DNA of 64,000 bases from positions 3,987,525 to 4,051,524 of the forward strand of contig CAIIXF020000004.1 of NCBI GenBank assembly GCA_903813345.2. Direction: 5' to 3'. The translations under genes and the position numbers were made by a program. Source of the stretch: Owenia fusiformis (Eukaryota > Annelida > Polychaeta > Sabellida > Oweniidae). The notes beneath the pieces are model-generated. The model ran no database searches. It was not told the DNA's origin and saw only the letters and a program-made list of their open reading frames with translations. This document shows, piece after piece, positions 34,284 through 43,930 of the stretch; the stretch's first letter is position 1, and each line of letters starts with the position of its first letter.

Positions 34284-34744
34284 GTGTTGCAGACACGCGA
34301 ATAGAACAGACGTATCGCCTTTGGTGCGATATTTACGGTTAGTGAATTAAAAGTTTTTCATTAAACCTTCACTTATTATTGATCAGTATTCTGTTGGGAA
34401 GCAAAAGAGTATAATTACAATTTTGTTATCTATGATGCTGATTATTTTCATCATTTTGACACGGTCAATTTGATATTTCAATTTCTTTGTTCCGTTTCCT
34501 TTGTTTAAAAAGGCGGGAGAAACAGTCAATAAATATTGACTCATCCTTTAATGCCTTTGTGCATACGTTTTTCTACCACACTGCGTGGAATTAAAACGTC
34601 CTTTGACCATTCAACTGTTCAAAAACAGTTATTTATACGTGCTGTCGCATGATTGTACAATTCTGAGTACAAAAACATACCACGTGCAATACCATTGACA
34701 CGTTCAACTGCTCAATAGCAGTTCTGCTCAATAGCAATTAGTTC

Positions 34745-36016
34745 ATGCGTTCAGAGTTAGTGCATGTAAATCGTACGCAATCGAACATGTCACAAGCATC
34801 AAAGTCTAAACCTTCCTTTCAAGAAGATTTGGAAAGTGGAACAAAGATAAAATCTTCAAAGAAGTCCAGCTCTGTAAAAGCTAAAAGTTCCGACAAGTCG
34901 GTCACTATGAAGTCGCCAAGCTTGACATCTGAAGCCACTGCCTCTTCAATGGGAAGTGAGCCTTGTAAATCCACGAACAATGAATCTGGTATCCCCGTGA
35001 GCTTTGTACAGGATATTACAAATGCTATTAGCATGGGATTGGGATGTATCAAAGATACTATGGTCGAAGCTTTAGGTGATATAAAGCAATCTTTGAAAAC
35101 CGACTACCAAGCTGGCCAATATGATGATTATGGTGATATTCCTGATCAAGAGGATGAGGATCCTGACGTCCTTGAACCACCTGCTAAAAAGCAGAAAACT
35201 TCTTCGTCCGAATCGACTGAAGTTTTTTCTTCCCTTATGAATAAACTTCGATCTAAGGCCAAGTTACAAGACGATAATGGACCTCCTTTATCTGAAGCTA
35301 TGGCTGAAATCGTCACAGAACTAATCCAGGCGAAGCCAGAGGAGGACGATATCGTATCTAAATTAGATGGTCACAAGACGCCTGAAAACGTTCCATTATT
35401 GTGCACTACAAAGGTCAATGAACCTATTTGGACTCGGGTCTCAGCCGAAGTTCGCTCTAATGATATTAAATATCAAAAAGTGCAAACTCCCCTTGTGAAG
35501 GGTATAATTGCTTCTTCACGTGCATTGGAAGCACTGGATAATCTCAAAGAGACTCTTAGCAAAGAATCCGATGCTTATGATGATGTGCTTACTACCATCG
35601 CGGAATCAGTGTACGAAAATATGCTATTCAGCAGTTATGCAAACTTGAAACTGAACATGCGTAGACGTGAACTTTTCAAACATGAAATTAATCAAAGTTT
35701 CAAGCATTTGTGCGCCAAATCTGTGCCAATTACCCAGTTTCTCTTTGGAGACGACATCTCTAAACAGGTGAAAGAGATAGCAGAAATGAATAAAACGCAA
35801 CTGCGAGGCGTTTTTCCGTCTTCCACTCGGGGTAATCGAGGAAGGGGACGTGGTTACGGTGGACGTGGTCGTGGAAACAATTCCAACAACCATTTTTTAG
35901 GCCAGGGCTACGGCAGAAACAACCACCAGCGGAACTCTACCCGATATCCCAACAAGAGAGGGAGAGGGGCCAAGAGCAAGTCCAGCAATGCCAGCGAGAA
36001 AACCACCAATCAATAG
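34745..36016 (+). CDS. DIRS ORF1, gag-like protein (423 aa)
   Basis: Starts at the ATG opening MRSELVHVNRTQSNMSQASK; a second Met at residue 15 is an alternative start. The N-terminal third is Ser/Lys-rich, followed by an acidic stretch (DYGDIPDQEDEDPDVLEPP) with a KKQK-type basic motif, then a helical alpha region (about 190-350). The tail is rich in RG and N (RGNRGRGRGYGGRGRGNNSN) and would bind nucleic acid. No zinc knuckle is seen, as is usual for DIRS gag. The next ORF's frame (-1 relative) overlaps the 3' end, so RT may be made by frameshift or from an upstream start. Confidence 0.85.
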   Translation: MRSELVHVNRTQSNMSQASKSKPSFQEDLESGTKIKSSKKSSSVKAKSSDKSVTMKSPSLTSEATASSMGSEPCKSTNNESGIPVSFVQDITNAISMGLGCIKDTMVEALGDIKQSLKTDYQAGQYDDYGDIPDQEDEDPDVLEPPAKKQKTSSSESTEVFSSLMNKLRSKAKLQDDNGPPLSEAMAEIVTELIQAKPEEDDIVSKLDGHKTPENVPLLCTTKVNEPIWTRVSAEVRSNDIKYQKVQTPLVKGIIASSRALEALDNLKETLSKESDAYDDVLTTIAESVYENMLFSSYANLKLNMRRRELFKHEINQSFKHLCAKSVPITQFLFGDDISKQVKEIAEMNKTQLRGVFPSSTRGNRGRGRGYGGRGRGNNSNNHFLGQGYGRNNHQRNSTRYPNKRGRGAKSKSSNASEKTTNQ

Positions 36017-36111
36017 GTCATGTTGACACTATTACAATAGACACTGCACCTGAAAAGGTAAGACAAACACTTAAAAACTCTGTCAATTATTTTCAAGGTG
36101 GTCGACTTAAA

Positions 36112-38127
36112 ATGTTCTTGCATGAATGGGAACGTATAACATCAGATCAGTCTTTATTAGATGCTATCAGTGGTTACACGATTGAATTTTGTGATGATGA
36201 TATTCAACAAATGCAATGGCCATGTAACACAAATTACTCAAGGTCAGATCATGAAAGCATGGATCTAGAAATTGCCAAATTTGCAAAAAAGGGTATCATT
36301 GTACCAATTGATGATTCTAAAAAAGGTCACGTGTCACCTATTTTCCTGCTACCCAAAAAAGACGGGTCAAAAAGAATGATTTTAAACTTATCTGATTTAA
36401 ATCAGAGTGTAGAATATCATCATTTCAAGATGGAAAATCTTCAACATGCCCTCAACATCGTGTCACCTAATATGTACATGAGTTGTGTCGACATTAAAGA
36501 CGCTTACTATAGTGTGCCAATTGCTACTGATTCTCAAAGTTTTCTGCAATTTGAATGGAAGGGCCAACTATATCAATACACTTGTCTAGCTCAAGGGTTA
36601 TCTTCGGCCCCCAGACTATACACCAAAATTATGAAACCTGTTTTTGCTAAATTGCGAAATGAAGGTCATCTATCGGTAGCATATATTGACGATTGCTGTC
36701 TATTTGCAGAAACCTCTGAGCAGTGTAAGCAGAACACTTATGACACAATCAATTTGCTCAGAACACTTGGCTTCATAGTTCATCCAGAAAAGGTTATCTT
36801 GACACCAACACAGGTAATAACTTTTCTTGGTTTCGAACTTAATAGTATCAATATGACTGTGAAACTTCCTGGTGATAAAGCCCAAGTTGTGAAATCTATG
36901 TGTAAATCATTATTGTCTCGTAGCAACTGCACAATCAGGGATGTAGCACAAATCATTGGTAAATTAGTATCATCTCTACCAGGTGTTCAATATGGCCAGC
37001 TTCATTATAGAAATCTTGAAAGAGATAAAACAAAGGCTTTATCTATCAATGAAGGCAACTTTGATGCATGCATGCAATTATCAAATGATGCAAAATCCGA
37101 CCTACAATGGTGGATTAATAATGTAGTGAAATCCGTTAAACCAATTTCTGTTACAGATCCAGTTATGCTGTTACGAACAGACAGCAGCACAAGAGGTTGG
37201 GGTGCAATATGTGTTACCAATTCTGTTAGAACAGGTGGACGTTGGTCAGCTGAAGAAGCTTCCAATCATATCAATTTTCTAGAATTAATGGCCATATATC
37301 TTGCATTGAAATGTTTTTGTAGAGAAAATTCACACATCCACGTACGTGTTGAAACGGATAACACTACAGCTTTGGCTTACGTTAACAAAATGGGAGGTAT
37401 CACATCGATTGCTTGTGATAACCTAGCAAAAGATATTTGGAAATTTTGCATTTTCAGAAATATCTGGCTTTCAGCAGCATTTATTCCAGGTTCTGAGAAC
37501 ACTGACGCTGATGAGGAATCTCGAGTGTTCCATGATGAAACAGAGTGGATGCTCGACAAAACAGTATTCAATCGTCTGGTTAATCTGTCTGATTGGCCAT
37601 CTCCCGTAATTGATATGTTCGCTTCAAGATTGAACCATCAGCTCCCACGTTATGTGTCCTGGAAACCTGATCCAGATGCTGAAAATATCGATGCATTGAA
37701 TATCAAGTGGAATGATGAAACTTTGTATGTGTTTTGTCCTTTCAGTTTGATCACGAGAGTTCTAAAGAAGATCGAACACGATGCCATAACCAATGCCATT
37801 GTAATAGCACCAGTGTGGACGACACAGCCATGGTGGCCGAAACTTCTGAGACTCTTGATCGATATCCCAGTGATATTACCCAAAAGGAGAACGTTATTGT
37901 ACCTACCGTACGACAAACAGAAACGCCATCCTCTTTGGAGAAAGATGACTTTGACTGCATGTCTTTTATCCGGCGATCCATCGAAATCCAGGGAATTTCG
38001 AAAGACACTACCGAAGTCATCTTATTATCTTGGCGATCTGCATCCACAAATCCAGAAATTACCAGACACTTTCTTTATCAGGGGAGCTGTCAACACATCT
38101 GATAAGAAGTGTTCTATGCAGCTCTAG
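36112..38127 (+). CDS. DIRS reverse transcriptase / RNase H with methyltransferase-like tail (671 aa)
   Basis: Copies element RNA into DNA. RT motifs in order: LPKKDGSKRMILNLSDLN (about 80-98), CVDIKDAYYSVPI (125-137), QGLSSAPRLYTKIM (161-174), the catalytic VAYIDD (189-194) and FLGFEL (238-243). RNase H follows with the acidic residues of LLRTDSSTRGWGAI (D357), FLELMAIYLAL (E391) and VETDNTTALAYVNKMGG (D416). From about 494 WPSPVIDMFASRLNHQLPRY and SWKPDPDAENIDAL correspond to the adenine-methylase-like domain of DIRS elements. The frame is open upstream of this ATG into the end of ORF1, so the true start may lie earlier. No integrase or protease, as expected for DIRS. Confidence 0.92.
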   Translation: MFLHEWERITSDQSLLDAISGYTIEFCDDDIQQMQWPCNTNYSRSDHESMDLEIAKFAKKGIIVPIDDSKKGHVSPIFLLPKKDGSKRMILNLSDLNQSVEYHHFKMENLQHALNIVSPNMYMSCVDIKDAYYSVPIATDSQSFLQFEWKGQLYQYTCLAQGLSSAPRLYTKIMKPVFAKLRNEGHLSVAYIDDCCLFAETSEQCKQNTYDTINLLRTLGFIVHPEKVILTPTQVITFLGFELNSINMTVKLPGDKAQVVKSMCKSLLSRSNCTIRDVAQIIGKLVSSLPGVQYGQLHYRNLERDKTKALSINEGNFDACMQLSNDAKSDLQWWINNVVKSVKPISVTDPVMLLRTDSSTRGWGAICVTNSVRTGGRWSAEEASNHINFLELMAIYLALKCFCRENSHIHVRVETDNTTALAYVNKMGGITSIACDNLAKDIWKFCIFRNIWLSAAFIPGSENTDADEESRVFHDETEWMLDKTVFNRLVNLSDWPSPVIDMFASRLNHQLPRYVSWKPDPDAENIDALNIKWNDETLYVFCPFSLITRVLKKIEHDAITNAIVIAPVWTTQPWWPKLLRLLIDIPVILPKRRTLLYLPYDKQKRHPLWRKMTLTACLLSGDPSKSREFRKTLPKSSYYLGDLHPQIQKLPDTFFIRGAVNTSDKKCSMQL

Positions 38128-38498
38128 TGAAACTTGATGCTATGTTTTGGCAATACAAGATGCAGCCTACTTGTAAATAAAATACAGTTATGCATGTACG
38201 TAATATATGGTTCAACAAAAAACAACAACTAAAAAACAACAACTAAATATGAGAAACTAATGTGGTATATGCCATGTTTATGTGTCTGATCATATAATCT
38301 TGAAATTATCCATCAATTTCTTAAAAAATTGGCGAAATTAAGGAAACCAGAAAACACATTTGATGAAAGGGCGGTGTTTATAGCCTGTATGAAATGTCCC
38401 TGCATTAACGCTCACATATATGAGTTTTAAACATTAATTTAGTAGACTAAAGTGTTGATACGAAATCTCAGTAATAGTACCAGTTAGGAGATAAGGTG
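38128..38498 (+). other. DIRS spacer between RT/RH and recombinase ORFs
   Basis: 370 bp of AT-rich sequence with 'aaaaaacaacaactaaa' repeats. In many DIRS elements these ORFs overlap, so a separate recombinase unit is a modest oddity. No splice or promoter signal is clear. Confidence 0.5.
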
Positions 38499-39425
38499 AT
38501 GTCCGATTTAACATTACGATTGCTGGATATGAAAAAGCAATATGCTGTCTACTTACGTAAGTGGGTACACTTCTGTTATAGACGGAAAATTGATCCATTT
38601 CAATCATCTGTGAACATAGGACTTGATTTTCTCACGTCTCTTTACAAGGACGATTTAAGCTACAGTGCTATTAATACGGCCAGGTCAGCGTTGTCATTCA
38701 TTATATCACAAGACTCTGTTTCTTTTGGGAATCACCCTTTGGTTTCTAGGTTTATGAAGGGTGTGTTCAACGACAGACCTCCGTTACCAAAATATGAATC
38801 AACATGGGATGTATCAGTAGTGTTAAACTATCTCGAGACATTTTATCCCAATGAACGTTTATCCTTAAAGGAGCTTACACTTAAAGTAGTGACACTTCTG
38901 GCGTTAATTACAGGTCAACGTCGTCAAACTTTGCATACATTGACAGTTGAGAATTGCATCGAAGAACACTCAGGTTATAAACTTATTATTTCACAGTGTT
39001 TAAAAACATCAAAATGTGGAAAATCTTTACCAATTCTCACTTTACCAAGATATAGCAATGTGAAATTATGTGTATGTGCGGCTTTGAAAGACTATATTTA
39101 TCGCACGGACACTCTAAGAGGTAACCAAAGTCAGCTACTCATTAGTTTTCAGAAACCTTATGCAGCTGTATCTCTTGACACCATCAGTAGGTGGATCAAA
39201 CTCACTATTAAAAATGCTGGAATTAATGTCGATATTTTTAAGTCTCATTCCACACGCTCTGCGTCTACTTCAGCAGCACTAAATGCAGGTGTTGGGCTAG
39301 ATGTTATTCTTAAGGAAGCAGGTTGGTCTTCCAGTAGTACATTCTCAAAGTTTTACAATAAACCTGTGCAGAAAGATTCTGACAATTTTGGATTAAGTGT
39401 TCTTAAAACAACTGAATCAAAGTAG
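38499..39425 (+). CDS. DIRS tyrosine recombinase (308 aa)
   Basis: Integrates the circular DNA copy by strand exchange at a short identity, without target duplication. The ATG at 38499 opens MSDLTLRLLDMKKQYAVYLR. An N-terminal SAM-like core-binding region precedes the catalytic part. Catalytic residues of the family are present: Arg in ITGQRRQTL (R141), His and Arg in FKSHSTRSAS (H250, R253), Trp in EAGWSSS (W276) and the Tyr nucleophile in FSKFYNKPV (Y286). All appear intact and no stops interrupt. Confidence 0.92.
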   Translation: MSDLTLRLLDMKKQYAVYLRKWVHFCYRRKIDPFQSSVNIGLDFLTSLYKDDLSYSAINTARSALSFIISQDSVSFGNHPLVSRFMKGVFNDRPPLPKYESTWDVSVVLNYLETFYPNERLSLKELTLKVVTLLALITGQRRQTLHTLTVENCIEEHSGYKLIISQCLKTSKCGKSLPILTLPRYSNVKLCVCAALKDYIYRTDTLRGNQSQLLISFQKPYAAVSLDTISRWIKLTIKNAGINVDIFKSHSTRSASTSAALNAGVGLDVILKEAGWSSSSTFSKFYNKPVQKDSDNFGLSVLKTTESK

Positions 39426-39446
39426 TTTATTTGGTTATTCTGAGAG

Positions 39447-39452
39447 AATAAA
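39447..39452 (+). terminator. polyadenylation signal of the DIRS element
   Basis: AATAAA lies about 22 bp after the recombinase stop, before the internal complementary region. It is the only one close to the end of the coding block. Confidence 0.55.
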
Positions 39453-39702
39453 GCCAGAGAAGATTGGTTTGATGTATTATTATGATTTATTTGATATGTT
39501 ATAAAATTATTTAACTTTGTATAAGTTGCTTCTTGTTTAGTAATAAACAAAGATTATTTGTAATCACTTATTCGCTTAATCAATTTGATTACATCTAAAA
39601 AGGACGAGATCGACGTCCTTTCATCTTTTCATGACGGACCTAAATATTCATTCAAGTCCGTGTTTTGATCACATAATGTGTCCATCTGTTGGCTTTAAAC
39701 AT

Positions 39703-39820
39703 CTCACGTGACCTCATTGAATATGTAACATGGTAGAATTTTAAGTTAAACGATCATTTTGTAAAAATGTGAAGTTTGACTGTAATTCTACCTGTTACAT
39801 TGATTCAATGAGGTCAAGTG
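39703..39820 (+). repeat. DIRS internal complementary region
   Basis: 39703-39739 is a perfect 37 bp inverted copy of the left terminus (34209-34245). 39740-39820 is an inverted copy of the right terminus (39988-40070). The two complements abut, so the region spans the junction that a circularised element would have. Confidence 0.9.
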
Positions 39821-39946
39821 CCCTTCCCATGTGATTTCATGGCCCACCCTATCCAGTGTGTTTGCTTGCAAAATGCATATTTATCATCATCTGGAGTAGA
39901 ATATAAATATAATTTTGTATTCATCTGGACACATTAGTGGTTAAAG

Positions 39947-40070
39947 ACTGATATTTCAAACGTCTGTTGCGTGCGCAATGCTTTCTCACTTGACCTCATT
40001 GAATCAATGTAACAGGTAGAATTACAGTCAAACTTCACATTTTTACAAAATGATCGTTTAACTTAAAATT
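39947..40070 (+). repeat. DIRS right inverted terminal repeat with 48 bp extension
   Basis: 39947-40022 mirrors the left repeat. The extension 40023-40070 ('tacagtcaaacttcacattt' onward) is absent from the left end but complementary to 39740-39784 in the internal region. Confidence 0.88.
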
Positions 40071-40399
40071 AAAAGGATAGTCTCAAAATATATAGGTCTG
40101 GGAAATGTTTAAGGCATACTACGTCGCTATAAAATGAATTCCACTACTATTTTCACAATTTTATTGATATTTGATGTCAAATACACATATCTTGGTATAT
40201 TTGAAGTCCCAAAACGGCTTAGTTTCAGAAATACCCCAATCTTAAATTCAAAAATGACCGTTAGCTCCGCACCCTCCGCTCATTTGCGCCGCACCCAATA
40301 TTTCCCACAGGCTCTGTCTGCAAAGGGTGTGAAGTAACCCAGTTGGAACTACCAATTTCTTTATCGTATCCATGTCCAATTGGTTCTATGAAGTAACCG

Positions 40400-40690
40400 G
40401 CTGGCCCCAGATATCTTGGTGGCTAGATAAGTTCTTGCCAATAAATATTTCTTTGAAATCTATTCCTTCACCACACATCCTGAAAAAAGATCACCATAGC
40501 GACTGTTGTAAAGACTGGGGAGGTAAGTGTTAAGATGAAATGTGGCAAACATCTATCAAGAAATCCCCTTACAGTCGATGGCGCAAGATGAGCCTTCATG
40601 TTAAAGTGTGCGCCAAAGTTTAAAACTGCGCAGGCGCACCGCTCTCGCTAAACTATATAAAGAGATTACCAGGTACACGATTCAGAGGTA
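40400..40690. other. spacer between palindromic element and TIR element
   Basis: About 300 bp with no recognisable gene; a GC-richer segment near 40560-40680 ('gcgcaggcgcaccgctctcg') leads into the terminal repeat of the next element. Confidence 0.4.
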
Positions 40691-40932
40691 AGCCAGGAAC
40701 AGGCCTCCTAGACTTCCAACAACGCGAACATCAGTTCTGATACCGCGAACTACGTTCCTTGCACTCGAACCACGAATCTCATATCGCGAACGTGAAATCT
40801 TATGTCGCGCACCACCATTTCCTTGTTTCCGAACATATTTCTTGTACCTCGCACAGAGATCCGTTACCGCGAACAATTTGTACATAATACATCCGGGTGT
40901 TTGGGATTCCAAGTTACATGTTTATACCAATA

Positions 40933-41054
40933 TGCAACGGATTGAAACAAGGAAACGAAATTCAGTTTCTCCTCCGCTTTCGCCGGACTTTCGTTCCTTT
41001 GAAAAGCATGCAAGATTAACATCCACGCCCCGAGTTGGCAGGGCTTTTAAATGA
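40933..41054 (+). CDS. small basic Ser/Pro-rich ORF of unknown status
   Basis: An internal Met opens MQRIETRKRNSVSPPLSPDF followed by RSFEKHARLTSTPRVGRAFK and TGA. The stop overlaps the next ORF's start in an ATGA arrangement (41051-41054), one frame away. The composition (basic, SPPLSP motif) is more protein-like than most open frames here. It may be the first part of a spliced or frameshifted gene; no homologue is recognised. Confidence 0.3.
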
Positions 41055-41299
41055 TGTGTCAAAGGTACAGCACTGCGTCCCACAGTCATTCATTTTTGGG
41101 ATCAGAGAGTATCTGCGCACGGTGTGGTGTAATAGGAGATGTCAACAACAACGAAAGTGTAGAGGTGTGTGATAACTGTGGTTGGACCAGAAACTGTCTT
41201 GACACTAGTATATCATACGCTTGCACCGATGATCATGTTCCCGACATCCATTTTTGTGACTCATGTGGATGGCAGAGAGACTCAGCTTATTTCAAGTAG
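41051..41299 (+). CDS. small Cys-rich zinc-ribbon-like ORF (82 aa) inside the TIR element
   Basis: Encodes MMCQRYSTASHSHSFLGSES then cysteine pairs in ICARCG, VCDNCGWTRNC and FCDSCGWQRDS. The repeated CxxCGW with preceding CxxCG suggests two zinc-binding knuckles. About 17 Cys/His/Trp residues in 82 is far above local background. No known family is recognised. It could be element cargo, an exon of a captured gene or chance; the ordered CxxC spacing favours a real protein. Confidence 0.4.
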   Translation: MMCQRYSTASHSHSFLGSESICARCGVIGDVNNNESVEVCDNCGWTRNCLDTSISYACTDDHVPDIHFCDSCGWQRDSAYFK

Positions 41300-41360
41300 A
41301 TCTACCGTTTTTGTATAGTTAATCTTTTTTCTTACAATGGTTTTAGGTGCCATGGTAGTT

Positions 41361-42859
41361 AACAGGAAATGACAAAACAGGAAGTGACAAAACCATGCTG
41401 GATTTCAAACATTTTTTGAACCAAGATATCAGAGTTCTGCTTTGACCTCCAGTCAGTTTAACTAGTTCCACATACCATTTACATGACCATGATCACAATG
41501 ACCATGGTCAGAATGACCCTAGACATAATGAAATTGATTTTTCAGCCCTCTGAAATTTGTGACTGAAAAATAGATAAAAGTAGGAGCTTGGGAAAGGTCA
41601 CTGAACAGAATCTCTTGCATTTTTCAGAAAATGTGCCTAATATACTGACGTGTCGCAAAAAGGTCGCGCACGCATTGTTACACATTTTAGCTTTTTAACA
41701 CCACAGAATGTGACGTTTTTTGAAAAAATGTACACATATGGAAATCCTTTCGTCCTCCACATTTGCCTCTATCTCAAAATATTTAAGGTGAATAACTCTG
41801 ATATCGTATATGTATTAACAATGGGATAGGAGCATCATAAAACACGAATCAATTGATATTTTAGGTGAAATAAATATACGTGTTGCTGTGCTTGAAAATA
41901 GGCGAATGGCGTAAATTAGCCCTATTTTAATGGATTTTGAAAACCTTTCGTCCTACACTTTTCCACATTCAACAGAAAACACATACTTTTGCGAACAAAA
42001 TCAACTAAATTTATTAATAAACTAGAGTTTAAGAGCAAAATAATCAGGTTTGATTTATTAAAAATTGATCTCGCATTTTTTGTTTAATGTACACCTGAAA
42101 AGTTGAAGGTAACAAAAAATGAGTAAAAAAGGTCGCTGTCAACAGATTATATTTTTCAAACTCTATGACGTCACGAATATGGGACGCTTAATAAAATTCA
42201 TCCTTTGAAATAAAACGTCCATCTACCTTTATCAAGACGAAAAATAAGTATAATAGTCATATATTGTTTGAGTTATGAGCTTTCAAAGACGAAAAATAAT
42301 TCAAAATGTAACATGTCAACAGGGGATATTTGCCAGATGTTTTGGTAAAAAACTCTTTTTTTAAAAAGAACGCGCAAGAATCGTGAATGGAATGTAGTTG
42401 ATCTAAAAACTTCATCGAAACAGCTTTAAAATGATATATAACTTTAATTAGAATATTATCTTATAATTCGGGGAATCAAAGTTACATTCACGCGATACTC
42501 TTAAAAAACAAATGCGCCACCTTTTGCGACACGTCATTGCTCTCACGGTGAAACAATATTGGGAAATTTGATATCATTCGTTGAAAAAGAAAAGAATGAA
42601 ACAAACTGAATTGAAAAGCGATATTTTTTCCTTTTCATGACCGCCATTTTTCAGACAAGTTTCTAAAATTTTAAAGATTGTATCATTTAGAGCAATATAC
42701 GTATTGGGCACATTTTATGAAAAATTCAAAAGATCCTGTTCATTGACCTTTCCTATGCTCCTACTTAAAGCTATTTACATTGACCTTTTCAGAGGGCTGA
42801 AAAAGTTATTTCATCATGTCTAGGGTCATTCTGACCATGGTCAGTGTGATCCTGGTCAC
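41361..42859. mobile_element. foldback element, family A copy 2, interrupted by another TIR element
   Basis: The left arm (41361-41645) begins 'aacaggaaatgacaaaac' and carries 'tcagccctctgaaa' and 'ggtcactgaacagaat'. The right arm (about 42705-42859) is the inverted counterpart but stops at 'gatcctggtcac', so its outer third is lost. A separate 0.9 kb element splits the copy near its centre. Confidence 0.85.
41646..42536. mobile_element. 0.9 kb TIR element nested in the foldback copy
   Basis: Left end 'tgacgtgtcgcaaaaaggtc' + 'gcgca', right end the complement 'tgcgccaccttttgcgacac' + 'gtca'. The interior has no ORF above 60 codons. Comparison with the unsplit family copy 3 suggests the target was 'ta(c/t)tg ... 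tct', giving at most a 2-3 bp duplication (ctg/ttg). Superfamily not assigned. Confidence 0.8.
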
Positions 42860-43930
42860 ACTGCATCATGCGACCTTAAACTACAAGGTTTGCTTTTATA
42901 CAGTACACCTACATTGTAGTAATCAGTTATGGCTGTATTCTGTGTAGATGCACTGGCCCGCCCCTCCCTCTGAGATGGGCCCAGAAAAAAGGGTCCGACA
43001 TTTTAGCGCTCCACATGTCTTGGGTCAGATATCGTCCTGGTTGCTGAAGTCAGGAATTTTTTGGGAACATGGAGCAAAACGGCCCTCATAATAATTTGAA
43101 TGTGCAGAGGTTTTTCTAATCTGTCAATCATCAAACGTTCATGTTCCATCTTATGAAGGGATTATATCTCACATTTTCTGTGATTTTTCAGAGTGTTCGA
43201 AAATAATGTTGAGAGTATGGCAAAATGGCCCATGGGTGGGGCAGAACAGCCCACACTGAAAGCTTCGGTTTTAAAACCAAGATTAATTAACTACAGGACT
43301 CGTCAACACACATTTATCTCAGACGGTCAAAGATTAGACAGATAGAATATTCTTAGCCCTTACCCTAAAATTACGATTTAGTACTCATTTGATATGTTTT
43401 GAAACAAAAACCAAGTGTTAAAATCTTTATCGGGATGATAGATTGTTATTTTCCTGTATGTAAACAGTTAATTCCACAAGCCGTAATGGGGGGGGGGGCA
43501 ACATTTAAGTTAAGTTTTCATGGCAAATGGTAGCATCTTCAAATTATCAGTAGCTGGAGCTACAGATATAGCACATCAAGTACTCTATAAAATCAGGAAT
43601 ATTGTACATAGGGTAACTCATTTTTTTATTATGATGCAATCATCGGCTCAAATGGACAAAATTGGAAAAAGCTGTCACTAATTTGGCAATACGTGTTGTT
43701 ACTCAAAAGTCAGGTTTTTGTTTTTGTTGTTAGTACGCAGCCCTTTCACTGAAAATGTCAATGCGCGTGATTGAAAGGTAGTCCCAATAATTTGTGTTTC
43801 CTAGAGCTTGAAAATACTGTTATCGTCAACGAGTGGATGTTCATTCACATACATGAAAACTGGGAAAATATTTCTTCCGAATTCCATAGGCTATGAAAAA
43901 TGAAAAGACTTTTTTTCGATCAGATGCGTG
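42860..43930. other. non-coding interior of the 3.4 kb TIR element
   Basis: No ORF or repeat recognised apart from a G homopolymer near 43488-43498. Confidence 0.5.

Larger units (their letters stand above)
34209..40070 (+). mobile_element. complete DIRS-like tyrosine-recombinase retrotransposon
   Basis: The order is gag-like ORF, RT/RNase H ORF, tyrosine recombinase ORF. The left terminal repeat (34209-34283) is inverted at 39947-40022; the right end carries an extra 48 bp (to 40070). An internal complementary region at 39703-39820 is the complement of the left outer end (37 bp, perfect) joined directly to the complement of the right outer end. This is the diagnostic DIRS1 terminus design that permits a circular intermediate. 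There is no target duplication, only a shared ATT. All three ORFs are open, so the copy looks recent and possibly active. Confidence 0.92.
33638..40393. mobile_element. large palindromic (foldback) element, split by the DIRS insertion
   Basis: Arm 1 covers about 33645-34040. Arm 2 is its inverted copy and covers about 34055-34208 plus 40071-40325. The arms meet around a 15-base loop near 34048 ('gtggagc' ... 'gctccgcaccc'). Removing the DIRS-like insert joins the two halves of arm 2 exactly. A 26 bp direct repeat with one mismatch ('atccatgtccaattggt' + 'actatgaag') lies at both outer ends (33638-33663, 40368-40393). No coding capacity apart from the insertion. Confidence 0.85.

Noticed and set aside
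37734-38102. 122-codon plus frame and 98-codon minus frame
   Set aside because: Shadows of the DIRS RT/RNase H ORF, which has clear motifs in its own frame.
40682-40912. 76-codon frame also present near 43893-44207
   Set aside because: The same peptide appears in both because the DNA is the 174 bp inverted terminal repeat; no evidence of a gene.
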